64,000 bases of DNA from Caecitellus pseudoparvulus (lineage: Eukaryota; Bigyra: Bicosoecida): the NCBI GenBank assembly GCA_965644315.1, contig CBFFRQ010000044.1, positions 124,001 to 188,000 of the forward strand, in the 5' to 3' direction. Positions 45,447 through 57,900 of the stretch are shown one piece after another. Both the position numbers and the translations under genes were made by a program. The notes under the pieces were generated by a model, which worked only from the letters and a program-made list of their open reading frames with translations, ran no database searches and was not told the origin of the DNA. Numbering within the stretch: the stretch's first letter is position 1; the number at the start of each line of letters is the position of its first letter.

Positions 45447-46195
45447 ATGGCCGCGGAGAGCGAACAGGCTGCCCAAGGCAGCCGGCTGCAGGTGCCGCTG
45501 CCACCGAAAGGCATCAAGGCGGTGATTTGGGACTGGGACAAGACTGTCCTGCGCATCCACAGCTGGGCGCAGCGGGTGCGCGCGGAGGATGTGCGGGCAG
45601 GGCACCATGAGGGGGATTTCATGGACCGGGAGTTCTTTGAGGCGCTGGTGAAGGCGCTGGTGGAGCGGGAGGTGAAGGTGCTGGTGGCCTCCTTCGGCTC
45701 CTACGAGGTCATTCAGGCGTACACGGACCGCCTGTTCGGGCACGGCTCCAACCCCTTCAACCGGGACACCATCTCCACGCCCAGCACGCTGGGCACGTTC
45801 AGGGGGGAGGACGGCCAGGAGCACGCACACAAGGACGGCACCAGCGTCAGGGGGCAGAAGCTGCCCCAGCTGAAGAAGCTCTGCGACGCCCACGCGCTGA
45901 AGAAGCACGAGGTGATGTTCTTTGACGGTTCGTGAAAGTGCAAGAGGCAACGCAGGCGAAACGCCGCCCACGCCGCCACCCCCCCCCGCGCGCAGATGAC
46001 ATCAAGAACATCGTCGGCGAATATGGCGCCCTCTCAGACGACTATGTGAACTCCTTCTACTGCCCAGAGGCGTTCACGCGCAGTGTGTGGGAGACGGCTC
46101 TGCGGCGCATGGAGGAGGGCGACCCGACCTACATGACCCAGTGGAAGGCGGCCCAGCAAGGCAGCAGCCCTGCTGGGCACCATGCATCCCAATAA
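45447..46195 (+). CDS. HAD-superfamily phosphatase-like protein (226 aa, two exons)
   Basis: Exon 1 is 45447-45927 and exon 2 is 45996-46195. The 68-bp intron (GTTCGT...CGCGCGCAG) has phase 1. The start at 45447 has a good context (GGCATGG). The HAD nucleophile motif is VIWDWDKTV (Asp29 and Asp31). The fourth motif, MFFDDD, is formed exactly across the splice junction, which confirms the join. LVASFGSYEVIQAY is the second motif region. Members dephosphorylate small molecules or proteins; MDP1-like or apicomplexan-type HAD proteins are possible relatives. The stop codon is embedded in AATAAA (46191-46196), a possible poly(A) signal. Confidence 0.83.
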
Positions 46196-46196
46196 A
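46191..46196 (+). promoter_or_regulatory. AATAAA overlapping the HAD gene stop codon
   Basis: AATAAA contains the TAA stop at 46193-46195. If used as a polyadenylation signal, the 3' UTR would be very short. Seen in sequence; use is unproven. Confidence 0.35.
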
Positions 46197-46441
46197 CCCA
46201 CCCACGGCCAGGGTGTGGCCGCTGCTGTGTCGGGCAGAGGGGGGGCGCGCAATGCATTCGCCACTGCCTGTGCTTGGGGTGCCTCTGCCGCCCTGCCCCT
46301 GCACCAGCCGCCACAAGCTGCCTCCCGCCCTGGAAGGCACGCTTTGCCACCATGGCGCTGCTGGGACTGGGCGTGGCGCGCTGTGTCCAGCTGGGGGGCG
46401 GTCTGTGCGAGCGGGTAGCAGCAGCGGCAGGAGAGGCCAAG

Positions 46442-46894
46442 TCACCGGCCCTCCCCCGCGTCACCGCCCCCGGCAGCAGCTGCCGCCTGCTCCTCCTCAA
46501 TCGCATCCAGCCAGCTCGTGTACACGTCCACTGGCTCTGTCAAGACTGCAGGGGGGGTGGGAGCGTCGCATGCGCGTCTGCCACGTTCGGGCGCCATCGC
46601 AGCCGGTGCCAAGGCAACGCACATGTGGTTCGGGTCTGGTGCGACGAGTCACACACTCGACATGTGATGGTCCCCATTTCAGTGTTCTTGTCCCTGGGTA
46701 GCGCGCGTCAGCGGGGGCGTGGGTGCAGGCACATGCACCACGCCCGTATGCGGAAATCGAGGCGCTGCCGCTGGGACGCACAGCTTCACCTCGCAGGTGT
46801 CGGCATGGCAGCAAAGCGGGCACTTGAAGGTTTTGGGCACCGTTAGCTTCCGCGAGGTGGCCACCTTCTTAGCAGACTTGCCCCTCCTTCCCAT
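46442..46894 (-). CDS. ELOF1: Transcription elongation factor 1 homologue (ELOF1/Elf1), three exons, 95 aa
   Basis: Exons are 46894-46782, 46693-46623 and 46545-46442. Introns are 88 bp (GTGCGT...CTACCCAG) and 77 bp (GTGCGT...CCTGCAG). The protein begins MGRRGKSAKK, then FKCPLCCH (Cys25, Cys28) and GTITCRVC (Cys49, Cys52), forming the C4 zinc site, and ends with LTEPVDVYTSWLDAIEEE, the family signature. A short acidic, Ala-rich tail makes it slightly longer than the usual 80-odd residues. It binds elongating RNA polymerase II and acts in chromatin transcription and transcription-coupled repair. The gene is easy to miss because no exon exceeds 113 nt. Convergent with the HAD gene (246 bp apart), divergent from NSF (267 bp). 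Confidence 0.93.
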
Positions 46895-47161
46895 AGCTGA
46901 AAGCTGGCAATGAGCTGCTGTGCTGTGTCACGTTTCGGGGGCAGCTGAGGGTGGCTGCCGTGGTACTTCGGGGACACATGAACAAAACTCAAAACCAACC
47001 GCTCCTGTCTTCAGCTTCTTTGATGAATGTGCCCGACTCCTGCATCTGTGCTCGACGGTGCCCAACGCTGCCTTGTGTAGCCTGCGGAATTTGCCCTGGG
47101 CGCGGTGCACCACGCCCTGCTCGCTGCTGCCTAGTTCTCCTGCTCTCTCCGACCTGCCGCC

Positions 47162-49752
47162 ATGGCTGAGGAAATGACCTTCACCCCGGGGCGCATCGAC
47201 CGCACGATGGCGTACGACGACGCCGTGTTTGTGTCCCCAGCCAACTTCGAGGCGCTGACTGGGAGAGGTGGCGACGCTGTGTCCACACAGCGTGGCAAGC
47301 TCATGACCCTGCGCAACCAGAGTGTCTCTGGCACCCCTGCCGTGCACTTTTTTGTCAAGTGCGTGCCTGCGGGGTCATGCTCTGGCGCCGCGTGTTGTGG
47401 GGCGCCTCTTGCTGCCCGCCCCGTCCTTGCAACGTGGCGTGCAGCGCAGGGAAATGAGCGGATCACGCCCCCCCCCCTGCACCCCCTCCGCAGACCAAGC
47501 TCGAAAGTGTCTGGCAACGCAGTGCTCATGGGCTCCACCCACCGCACACTGGGGCAGTTTTCCCTCACGGACAGCGTCAGCATCCACCCCTTCAGCAGCG
47601 GAGACAGCGTGCCGCCCATGAAGTGCGTTTCGTGCCACACAGCACTGCCGCCCCCCCCGCTGCGCTGCACACCAAGCAACCACGCTCACCACACAGGGCT
47701 GCAGAGTGGCAAGTGGACCTCATCACACCCTCAGACACACCCGTGGTCATCAGCGCCAAGGGCTTGAAGGAACACCTTGTGGCAGCCTTCTCAGGCCACG
47801 TGTTCAGCCCCCGGCAACTGCTGGCTCTGCGCCTACCGGAAGAGGTGGCAGAGGGCGGCGGCGTCGGCTTGAAGCTGCACCTGCGCTCGTTCGTGCCGTA
47901 CAGCAAGGCTGATTTGGTGGGGCATGCGGCAGCCGAGGGCGGTCCAGGTGGGGCTGAGGCAGAGGCGGTGGTGGCGCCTGGCGCCTTCGCAACCCTGTCA
48001 GCACACACCGACATCACCTTCCTAAAGACCAAGGGCAGTGCCGTGCAGTTCAAAGGCGTGGTGGGGCACAGCAAGCCCGTGTTTGACAAGGGCTTCGACT
48101 TTGCTAGCATGGACATCGGCGGGCTGGATGCCGAGTTCGCGACCATTTTCCGCAAGGCGTTTGTGTCCCGCATGCTGCCGCCGTCCCTGGTGGCGGACAT
48201 GGGACTGCCCCACGTGAAGGGCATCTTGCTGTTCGGGCCCCCTGGCTGCGGCAAGACGCTCATCGCGCGCGAGTTGGCCAAGGCACTGAAGGCCAAGCCG
48301 CCGAAGATCGTGAACGGGCCGGAGATCCTGGACAAGTACGTGGGCGCGGCGGAGGAGCGCATCCGCGACCTGTTCAAAGACGCTGAGGAGGAACAGGCAG
48401 AAAAGGGCGACGCCAGCGACCTGCACATCATCATCTTCGACGAGATCGACTCCATCTGCCGCAAGCGTGGCACCATCACCAACGGCACGGGCGTGCACGA
48501 CAGCATCGTGAACCAGCTGCTGTCCAAGATCGACGGCGTGAACAGCCTGAACAACATCCTGCTCATCGGCATGACCAACCGCAAGGACATGCTGGACCCC
48601 GCCCTCATGCGGCCAGGGCGCTTCGAAGTGCACATGGAGATTTCCCTGCCTGACGCGGCGGGCCGCGTGCAGATCCTGAACATCCACACCAAGCAGCTGG
48701 CCTCCAAGGGCTTCCTGGCAGACGACTTCGACGTCAAGGGCCTCTCCACCATCACGGAGAACTTCACGGGTGCCGAGCTGGCGCGTGTCGTGCGTGACGC
48801 CCGTTCCTACGCCTTGTCAGAGGTGTTCGACGCCGACAAGGGCACGCTGGACTACCAGCGCCTGCGGGTGACGCAGGAGCACTTCGAGCGCGCCATCAGC
48901 ACCGCCGAACCCGCTTTCGGCAAGAAGGACGACGAGCTGGTGGTGTACACCCCCCATGGCATCATCCACTACTCAGAGGAATTCGAGCGGGTGACGCACG
49001 CACTGCAGCGCTCCATGCGCCAGGTGGCGGCACCCTCCTCCCGCACAGCCCTTCTCAGCGTGTGCTTGACGGGGCCAGCAGGCTCCGGCAAGAGTGCCCT
49101 GACGGCACACCTGGCCCAGCTCAGCAGCTTCGCGTACGTGAAGCGCCTGGGCGCCGACACACTTGTGGGGCAGGATGGCCACGGCAAGGTTGCTGCCCTG
49201 ACGGAGACGTTCTCTGACGCGTACAAGTCGCCGCTGAGCTTCATCATCCTGGACGACATCGAACGCATGATCGAGTGGGTGGACATCGGCCCCCACTTCA
49301 ACAACCCTGTCTTGCAAACCCTCATGGTGCTGCTGAAACGCCCGCCGCCCAAGCTGGGCCACAAACTGGTGGTGGTTTGCACCACCACCGCCGGCGTGCT
49401 GTCCCGCCTGGGCATGGAAGGCTCCTTCTCCCTGGCCTTCGACATGCCTGCCCCCGAGAGCCAGGCCGAGTTCAAGGCCATTCTCTCCGCCTTCAACATG
49501 CCGCCCGCCGACCAGGACCGGGCAGCGGGCCTGCTGCACAGCAAGGGCGACACCCTGTCCCTGAAGAAGCTCCTCCTGGTGCTGGACATCGCCTCACAGT
49601 ACGCTGCCGAGGACGGGGAAGGCAAGGGAGGCGAAGGGGAGGGGACTCCAGTGGCTGCCGCTGGCGCAGGGGCGGGCGATGGCGCCACGTCGCCGCCCGT
49701 GTCCATCGAAGCGTTCGAGAGCGCGCTGCTGGAGGTGGTGGGGTTCCTGTAG
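47162..49752 (+). CDS. NSF: N-ethylmaleimide-sensitive factor, NSF/Sec18 AAA ATPase (793 aa, three exons)
   Basis: Exons are 47162-47358, 47494-47622 and 47697-49752. Introns are 135 bp and 74 bp (both GTGCGT), phase 2. The start at 47162 has an ideal context (CCGCCATGG). The N-domain is followed by AAA domain D1 with Walker A GPPGCGKT (about residues 289-296) and Walker B IIIFDEID. D2 has LTGPAGSGKSAL and FIILDDIERMIEW. The hexamer disassembles SNARE complexes after membrane fusion, working with alpha-SNAP. The acidic/Ala/Gly-rich insert near the C-terminus (GEGKGGEGEG) is lineage-specific. Convergent with the E2 gene, 91 bp between stops. Confidence 0.95.
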
Positions 49753-49843
49753 ACAGCCACGTCGACTAGGCACATGCAATGCATTTCTGTGATGAGCGTT
49801 CCTGTGCCGGGGGGGCTTGTGCGTGCGTGTCAGTACACCCCGC

Positions 49844-51441
49844 TTACCGCATGTCAGTGAGCATGGCCATGGGGTCCTCCAGGTACGCCTTCCATTGGTT
49901 TGAGAAGCGGGCCATGTTGGCACCATCCACCACGCGGTGGTCTGCTGCCCAGGACACGTTCATGATGTGGGCGGGCACCACCTCATCGGAATCCCCTGCG
50001 AACCGCGGCACGCGCTGCGTCTTGCCCAGGGCGGCGATGGCAACGGAAGGCAGGTTGATGATGGGGGAGGCGTAGGTGCCACCAATGGCCCCGATGTTGC
50101 TGAGGGTGAACGTGCCGCCCTTGAGGTCTTCAGGGCTGACCTTGCCGGCTTGGGCGGCGTCGATGAGGCGGTTCAGCTCCGCGGCCACCTCGAAAATGCT
50201 CAGGTTCTGCACGCCCTTGATGTTGGGCACGATGAGGCCGCGCGGCGAGTCAATGGCCACGCCAATGTTGTGGGCGCCCTTGATGGTCACCTCAGTCTCG
50301 TCGCTGTTCACTGCCGCGTTCAGGTCGGGGTACTGCTTCAAAGCCAGGGACACCGCCTTGATGATGAAGGGCATGAAGCTGAGCTTGGTTCCACGTGCCT
50401 CTGCCGCCGGTTTCAGGGACGCACGCAGGGCCATGAGTGCGTCCATCTGCACTTCATCGGCGTAGCCGAAGTGAGGCACCGCCCACGCCGTGTTCATGGT
50501 CTTCACCATGGTGCGTTGCAGTCCCTTGATGGGGCGCGTTTCGTCGGCAGGAATGCCAGCGCCGACGGCAGGTGCCGCTGCAGGGGCACCTGCAGGAGCC
50601 CCTGCGCTGGTGTCCAAGGCGGCCACATCCCCTGCCAAGAATGCCATGACGTCAGACTTCAGCACCCGCCCGTCCTTCCCGGTGGCTGGCACGGTGGCGA
50701 GGTCCACGCCGTTCTCACGAGCGATGCGACGGACAGCTGGTGTGGCAAGCACCTTGCCATCTGCGCCCAGCTTGGGCGTGCTACCAGGCGCAGCAGGCTC
50801 TGCGCCAGCTGCTGGCGTGGTGGCGGCGGCGGGGGAAGGTGCGGCGGCCTCGGCGCCGTCACTGGCGGGAGCGCCTGCCACCTCAGCCTCGCCCTCCACC
50901 TCAATGTCCAGCAAGGCGCTGCCAGTGGGGGCCATGTCACCCTCGGCGTAATGAATGGCACGGATGATGCCGTCGTAGCGCGAGGAAATCTCCACAGTGG
51001 CCTGTGGGCGCGAGCACGCGGCAGTGTTCGGAGGCTGGCTGCGCAGGCTCAGGTGCACTGCACCACGCACCTTGTCTGATTCCACCTGCAGCAGATTGTC
51101 GAACTGTTCCACCTTGTCCCCTACCTTCACAAACCACTCCCTCACCTCCACTTCTGCGATGCCCTCCCCGATGTCTGGCAGGTTGAATGGGATGACTGCG
51201 TGGCTGGCCGAGCTGCTGTGCACGGCTCGGACCTGCACGCTGGTGGTCTGCGTCAGGCGCGTGGCGGGGGCACAGTGCGCCGGTGCGGGGCAGAAGCAGA
51301 TTGCCGAGCAAGGGGGACACTCACAGGCTGCACGCTACACGCCACTCGCAGGGCAGTGCCTGACGCCGCCCCTCGTGTGGCCACGCGAAGCATGGTGCGC
51401 AGGGCAGGCTGGGCCAGCCGTGTCACTGCAGCCGCTGCCAT
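49844..51441 (-). CDS. DBT: Mitochondrial branched-chain 2-oxoacid dehydrogenase E2 (dihydrolipoyl acyltransferase), 478 aa, three exons
   Basis: Exons are 51441-51325, 51232-51071 and 51001-49844. Introns are 92 bp (GTGAGT) and 69 bp (GTGCGT). The second intron is a multiple of three without a stop, so an ORF finder reads through it. Exon 1 is a mitochondrial presequence ([19 protein letters not shown]). The lipoyl domain follows ([15 protein letters not shown]; lipoyl Lys93 in ESDK), then an Ala/Pro linker, the E1/E3-binding domain ([17 protein letters not shown]), and the catalytic domain ending with [12 protein letters not shown] (active-site His). [12 protein letters not shown] favours the branched-chain enzyme over pyruvate E2. 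It transfers acyl groups to CoA in Val/Leu/Ile breakdown. Confidence 0.93.
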
Positions 51442-51900
51442 GGCAAATTGGTTCTGGGAGTCTGCCGAACAGGGGTAGTCGCCGATGGTTCTAGGCCACT
51501 GCATCTGCCGCAACGTACATGGAGAGTTTTGCCGGGTCACGTCAGGTGCTGGGAGTGCTTGCATCCCACGCTCAGTGCCCGCAGTTTTACCACCTTGCAA
51601 GGTGGGCCATGCTTCAAATCCAAGCGGACCAGAATCACGGCCACCATTTTTCTTGAGCCATCAAGGACTGCCTTGTGCTGTTTTGGCGGTGCCACTTGGC
51701 GGGGCTGCTGGCTTCTTCTTGCCGAAGTGCTCCGCCGGTCTCGGGCCAAGTTCCGCTCCAAGCCACGGCCGCTCCTGCGGGCTCCTCAGAGAGGGGTAGA
51801 GCAAGCTTTGGGCGGAGAAGAACGGCTCCTTTTAAGTAAACGTACAGAAGTTTGACCGGGTTGGAACCATTCGTTGAATAGGCGCTCTGTGAGCTTCAGA
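51442..51900. other. Divergent intergenic region
   Basis: Lies between the E2 gene and the giant FG-GAP gene. It probably holds both promoters and possibly a short first exon of the FG-GAP gene. No motif is firm enough to annotate. Confidence 0.4.
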
Positions 51901-54900
51901 ATGGGGCACCGATCGGCACCCTTCTTGCGCCCTACTAGGTCGCGTGGCACTCCGTCTTTCAGCTTGCCAGCACTGAATGGCGCCACGGAGGCCGCTGAAG
52001 GCGTGCCAGGAGGCATCGCACACTTGGGCGACACAGAGGTGACCGTATCAGTCTGCCACAAGCCTTATGGAGCGGGTGCGCGCTGCGAGCAACGCCGCGA
52101 TCAAGGAGGCGGTGCAGAGGCGAGTGGTGTGGGTTCCCCGGCATGTGAAGCTCTGTCGCCAATAGTTCAGGCAAGCCAGGAACGCACACTTCGTTCATCT
52201 CGACGAGGCTCGCGCCTGCCGCCTCTGGCGCACTGGCTGTGGCTGTTGGCAGCTTGTGCCGTGGCGCGGTGCGGCGACGGAGCCAACCCGCTAGCACGGC
52301 GAGGCCTGCTCGTCGCTGACCTTGTGACGCAGAACCACAGCACACTGCCACTGCCATCTCATCTTCCTGTGCTGTGGACACAGCATGCTTCCATGGGGGC
52401 TGGGGGCGGCCTGAATGTGGACAGCTGCACCGCCAACTCCAGCCAACTGCTTGGCGCTGCGCTGGCCGTCCTGCCAGACTTTGACGATGATGGCTTGCTT
52501 GACTTGGCGGTTGGGGTGCCGTTCCATGGCCCGCCTGACGGACGAGGATCTGTCTTCTTGTACCGCATGCATTGGTCGGGCGATCGCCCGGCATTTTCGC
52601 ACTGCTCCTTCTTCACGGCCCCGAGCCCTGTGGACAACCAGCAGGTGGGAGCTTCACTGGCTCACCTGGGGGACCTCGCAGGGAACGGAACCACTGCCTT
52701 GGCTGCGGGTGCCCCTGGTACCTTGGCATCTGCAGTGTACGTGCTGTTCCTGGGGCCGGCTGGCAGTGTGCTGGGGCACACTTTGATCACTCCGGACGAC
52801 CTCACGCCTCCGTTCCAAGCGACGCAAGTGGGCAACTTCGGCTCGGCACTGGCGGCGGCAGGGGACTACAGTGGGGATGGCACCATGGACATGCTTGTGG
52901 GAGCCGCAGGGACGGGATCCACCAGCGGGGACATCTTGCGAGTGGGGCTCGGCATGGTGCCCCTGCGACCAAACGGCACGGTACACTTGGAGTCTGGACA
53001 GGTGTGCTTCTTCCCCGGCATCTCACAGCCCCTTCCTACCAGCTTGGGCTCCGTACCATCGAGCAGTTTCGGAGGCTCCGCACTTGAGGTTCTGCGCACC
53101 CACGCGAGTGGTCAGGTGGACTTCGTGCTCGGCTTCAGGGGTGACGAGGACCGCCCATTCGCCTACATGTCCCTGTTGTGTTCTCCCACGAACACGCTGC
53201 AGGTACTGGCTGCTACCCCGTTGAACAGCACTCGTAGTGGAGACCTTGTATTTACCCCATACGCACCAGCGTTTTTTGGCAACAGCCTTGCTTGCGCGGG
53301 GGACTACGACAGGGATGGCATTCCCGACCTCCTGCTCGGCGGGCAGAAGTATCATGCCCAAGACTACGGCATGCTCATGGCACTGGGCAGCGGGGGTGAC
53401 AAAGTGCCGTTGAATGCGTCCGCCGAGTCCCAGTACGTGGTGGCCCCAGCCGCAGCTGGCGTCGGTGTGGGCATTGGCTCAGGTGCGACGGCGAAAGAGT
53501 TTGGCGCCGCAGCTGTGGTGGTGCCCATGCTGCTGCCTGCCTTGTTCGGGAACGCTTCTCTTGGCCGCCGCATGGGACTGGAAGGGGTGGACAAGGCTGC
53601 CATGTGGATTGTGTCCTCAGTCAGGTCTGTTGCTGGCATCACCTTCATAGGCACAGGCCTGCCAGCGAGGGTGCAGCACTGCCCCTCCATGCAGACAGTG
53701 CCCAGCATCTTGCCCTGTGAAGATGACCCGGGTTGCGTGGTTCATGGTGACCCTCAAGTGATGATGGGGGTGAATGCGCACCCTCAAGATTTCATGTCCA
53801 GCGTCGCAGTGTTGGGGGACTTGAACGGTGACGGGGTCACTGATGTCGCGTTCGGCTCCCCAGGCCGCACTGGACCCCAGCAGAGCTCCAGCAGCGGAGC
53901 CGTCAGTGTTGTGCTTGTGAACGAGCCGGGTGTTGCTGAGAGTGTCGTGGTGTACAGCAACAGCTCTGTGCTGCCGACGCTGGGTATCCCTCCCGGCTTC
54001 CACCCAGCGTTGGAGGGTGCAGAGTTTGGGTTCACCCTTGCCCCAATTGACTTCAACGGCGATGAACACGCTGATTTGGCTGTTGGGTGCTTTTTGCGTG
54101 AGCAAGCGGACGCTTTTGCTGCCTTCATCCTGCAGCTCAGTGACGGAGGGCAGCCGCTGAGTGGGAGCTCATTTAGCATCGCACACGATCCTGGATTGAA
54201 CCGTGTCACAGTCACCAAGCGAGGCGCCCTGGCTTCCGCCGGCCACCTCTCAAACGGCAGGTTTGGAGAGAGTAGGACAGTGCAGGACCTTGTGCTTGGA
54301 GCTCCTGGCTTGGAAGATGGCCCGGTTGTGATCCTTGCGCTTGGGGAGGCGGGTCCAACCCAGGCGCTGGACTCCAACGTGACCATCCCAGTTGCTGAGT
54401 TCTACACCGGCCCCCTTGACCTCAGTGGATCGGTGCTTGGCACGTCAGTGGCAGTCGAGTTGCTCGATTCCAGTCTGGTCGGTCCGACGCACCGGGTCTT
54501 TGTGGGCGCCCCCGAGTTGCAAGACGACATTGGCAATGTAATGGGCGGTGTATTCTACGTCGATTTGGCGGAGAGCAGTGAAGTGCCGCTTCTGTTCATC
54601 TTCCATGGATCGGGAGCTATCTTTCCAACGGACGGTTTTGGGACCCGTTTTGGCAACAGCTTGGCCAGTGCTGGCGACATCAATGGAGATGGCGTCGGCG
54701 ACTTGCTCGTCGGTTCCCCCACATGGCAGCCTCCGTCCCCGCCTTACGCGCCTGTGGCAACGGGGAGGGTGTCTCTTTTGCTCCTCCATGGCTTGTCAGA
54801 GCCGGTAGAGCACGTGCCGGTGGAACCAAGCACAGGTCGAGGTGGGTTCTTTCGAGAGCTGCAGTTGGACGCAGGCAAGTTTGGGGCGGGGGTTGCAGTT

Positions 54901-57900
54901 GGGCACACGTCCGTCAGCGACCCGGCCCTGTCGCTTTTTGTCGTTTCTTCAAGCACAAACATCACCGACGAATTGGTGGTGCAGGCTGGGGCTCTGTGGC
55001 AACTAGGCATGAAAGCCGAAGGCAGTTTGAACTCTGCAGCTGCCTTCGCAACTTTGCCTCGCCAGATCCCGGCCTTCCAGGTCACGGGCGGCGCCCCATC
55101 CTTCTTCATGAGCGCCCCAGAAACTCCGAACGACGAGCCGTTTCCCGGCGCTGACCAGCATTTCGGGAGCGCTGTGGCTCATATAGGCGTGCATGACTCG
55201 ATGGACTTTGTCGCTGTCAGCACGGCAACGCTTCGTGTGGACGGCACCGCTGCGGGGGACGTTTTCCTGCTCACCGTCGATGAGGGTGGCAGCATCAACT
55301 CCTCAATGCTGTTGCTACCCCTGCCCCCTGGATCTGTGATCAAGACTCAAGACTGGTTTGGCTTCTCCCTTGCCCGCATTGGGCAGCTTGACGGTGTAGC
55401 GCTGGACGAACTTGCCGTGGGTGCTCCTGCACCCCCTGGCTCAGGGCGTCCTGGGGCTGTGCATGTGCTGTTTCTGCACGAAGCAGGTGTGCTGCGATCA
55501 ACGCACATCTCTGCGAGCAAGTTCCTCGGGACTGATGCGATTGAGTCCTCAGCTGGTTGGTCTGTGTCTGCTGCGGGTGATGTGGATGGGGATGCACTTG
55601 GTGATCTCTGGGTTGGTGCCCCCGACATCGATGGACTCACACCTGGATTGCATCAAAGTGGAGGTGCTGTTTTGCTGCGTCTTTCTCACAAGGGCACATT
55701 GAAAGACGGCTCTGTGCCCTTTGTGCTGCAAGGCGGCTCAGATCCACACTTTGCTCCGACTTCTGGGGAGCGCGCAGGCGTGGCCCTGGCAACGACCCTG
55801 CGTCCTGAAGCTCATGATCTGCACTGCACTCTTGCGATGGGTTCCGAAGGTGCTCTCGAACAGGGCGGCGTTTGGCTCCTGAACGTGCACAAGAACGCAA
55901 CTGTGGTGTCTGCAGAGTTCCTCAGCGCCCCCCCTGGTTCCCCCCTCCCCGCTCCAGGGGCATTCTTCGGCGCCGCCCTTGCATGGGCAGGGGATGTGGC
56001 AGGTTCCACTGTCCCGGATTTACTGGTGGGCGCGCCAGGCCAGCAGTCCATGTTTGGTCACCAGGCAGCGGGAGCAGTGTGGCTGCTGCTCGACGCAAGT
56101 CCAGGCTCAGTAGGGCAAGCTGCGAGCATTTCTGATGGTACGAGGGGGTTGATTGGTCAAGGAGGAGGGAGCGTAGTTTCTCCCTATTCCGCCTTTGGTT
56201 CATCTGTCGCAGTCATGGTGCAAAACAGCTCTCTGACCCTGCTCGTCGGCGCCCCTGGGCACGACGACCGAGGGTACAACTCTGGTGGTCTGCTGCTGCT
56301 GAAGTTGGACACAGAAGTCACTGAAAGGCTGGACTCGCTGGCGTTATCCCCCTTTCCAGTCCGCCGCATGCTGATCAATGCGAGCCACGACGTTGCGGCA
56401 CTGGACTCCCCGTTTCCACCTACAGTGCCAGCGGCTGCTTTTTCAGTGGGAGCTCACGACTACCAACTTGGCATGGGGCTGAGTGCTCTGTCCCTGGTCG
56501 GAGACGGGAGTGCGTTCGGACTCATCTTGTCCAGCTCCGTGGACAACAGCACAGGGTCTCTGCCAGGCGCCGTGTACTTGGTGAGAATGGCTCTTGGCCC
56601 AAACATGCAGGCTTCGATTGAAAGCACTGTGCGTGTGGGCATCACAATACTTGGCTTGGGGGGTATATACAGTGCCTCAGCCGAGTTTGGGGCTGCTGTT
56701 GCAAGCATTGGAGACATCTCAGGCGACGGATCGGGCGACCTTGTAGTTGGCGTCCCAGGGCACGCAGGGTCCAGGGGTGGAGCTGTGATTCTCAAGGTCT
56801 CACCTGCAGCGGTCCAAGTTGAGCCCTATGGTCATGTGGTGCACGGGAGCTTCGCAGCATTGAACCAAATTTTCGTGCCTGGTGCGCGAGTTGGTGCGGC
56901 GGTCGCAGGGCTGTGTGACCTCGCTGCTATTCGGCGCTCTGCGCTGCTCCTCGGCTCTCCTGGCAGCTCGTCCCAGTCTGCCACCATCCTCGTATTTGAC
57001 GTAGGCCTGTCATTGGTCGCATCTGCTACTGTCACTGCTCCCACCCCAGGCGCCGGCTTCGGTTCCAGCGTGGCACTTATCCAGGCACCCACAACACTCG
57101 GGCCAACACTGTTCGCTGTGGGAGCTCCACTCAGCAACTTCTCGGCTGCTGCAGCAGGGCTTGTTCATCTATACTCCGTCTACCCATCCGATTTGAACCA
57201 CGAGGAGCCAACTTACCTGGAGACGATTTTCCCATTCGGCCAGCTGACAGGGACACAGAGGATGGCTTTCACCAACTTTCAGTTTGGACGCTCACTCGCC
57301 ACTGTCGGTGACTTTGACGGAGACGGCATCGGAGACATGCTCATTGGAACAGCAGGCCCTGCAACATGCGCGGTTATCGCTCTGTCCCCGAACCCGGCGT
57401 CCGCCACCCCCCTCGCCAACGCTTCCGTGCGAATCCGCGACACTTTTCAAGGCGCTTTTCCAGGGGCCCGCAGCGTCTCCTCCATGCTTGGTGCCTCAGT
57501 TGGCGTACTTCCCGTGCCTGGGGGGTCGAGCTCACTCCTTGCGATCGGGGACCCAGCAGTTGGTGAGCCAGGTAAAGTGTGGCTTCTGGAGAGCACCGTT
57601 CCTGTGTTGCAGACCTGCCCTGAGCCGCGCCCACCCCCCCTTGTCAATGGCGTGCTCCCGATTTCTAATGGCTCAACAAACCTCAACCTTGGTCTTGACG
57701 GAGCCTTTGGTGCAAGCATCACGTTTTTGGCTGATTCTGGAGGGCCCTTCACGCCAGACTTTGCAACGGGCCTCATCGTTGTGGGCGCTCAATGTGAGGT
57801 CGGCGTGGGTGGATCGCGCACCTCGTCTGGCTGCGCCTCGGTGCAGGCAAGCAGCTTCGGCGGCGTGTACTTGCTTTCGGAAGACCACACAGTAGTGTGC

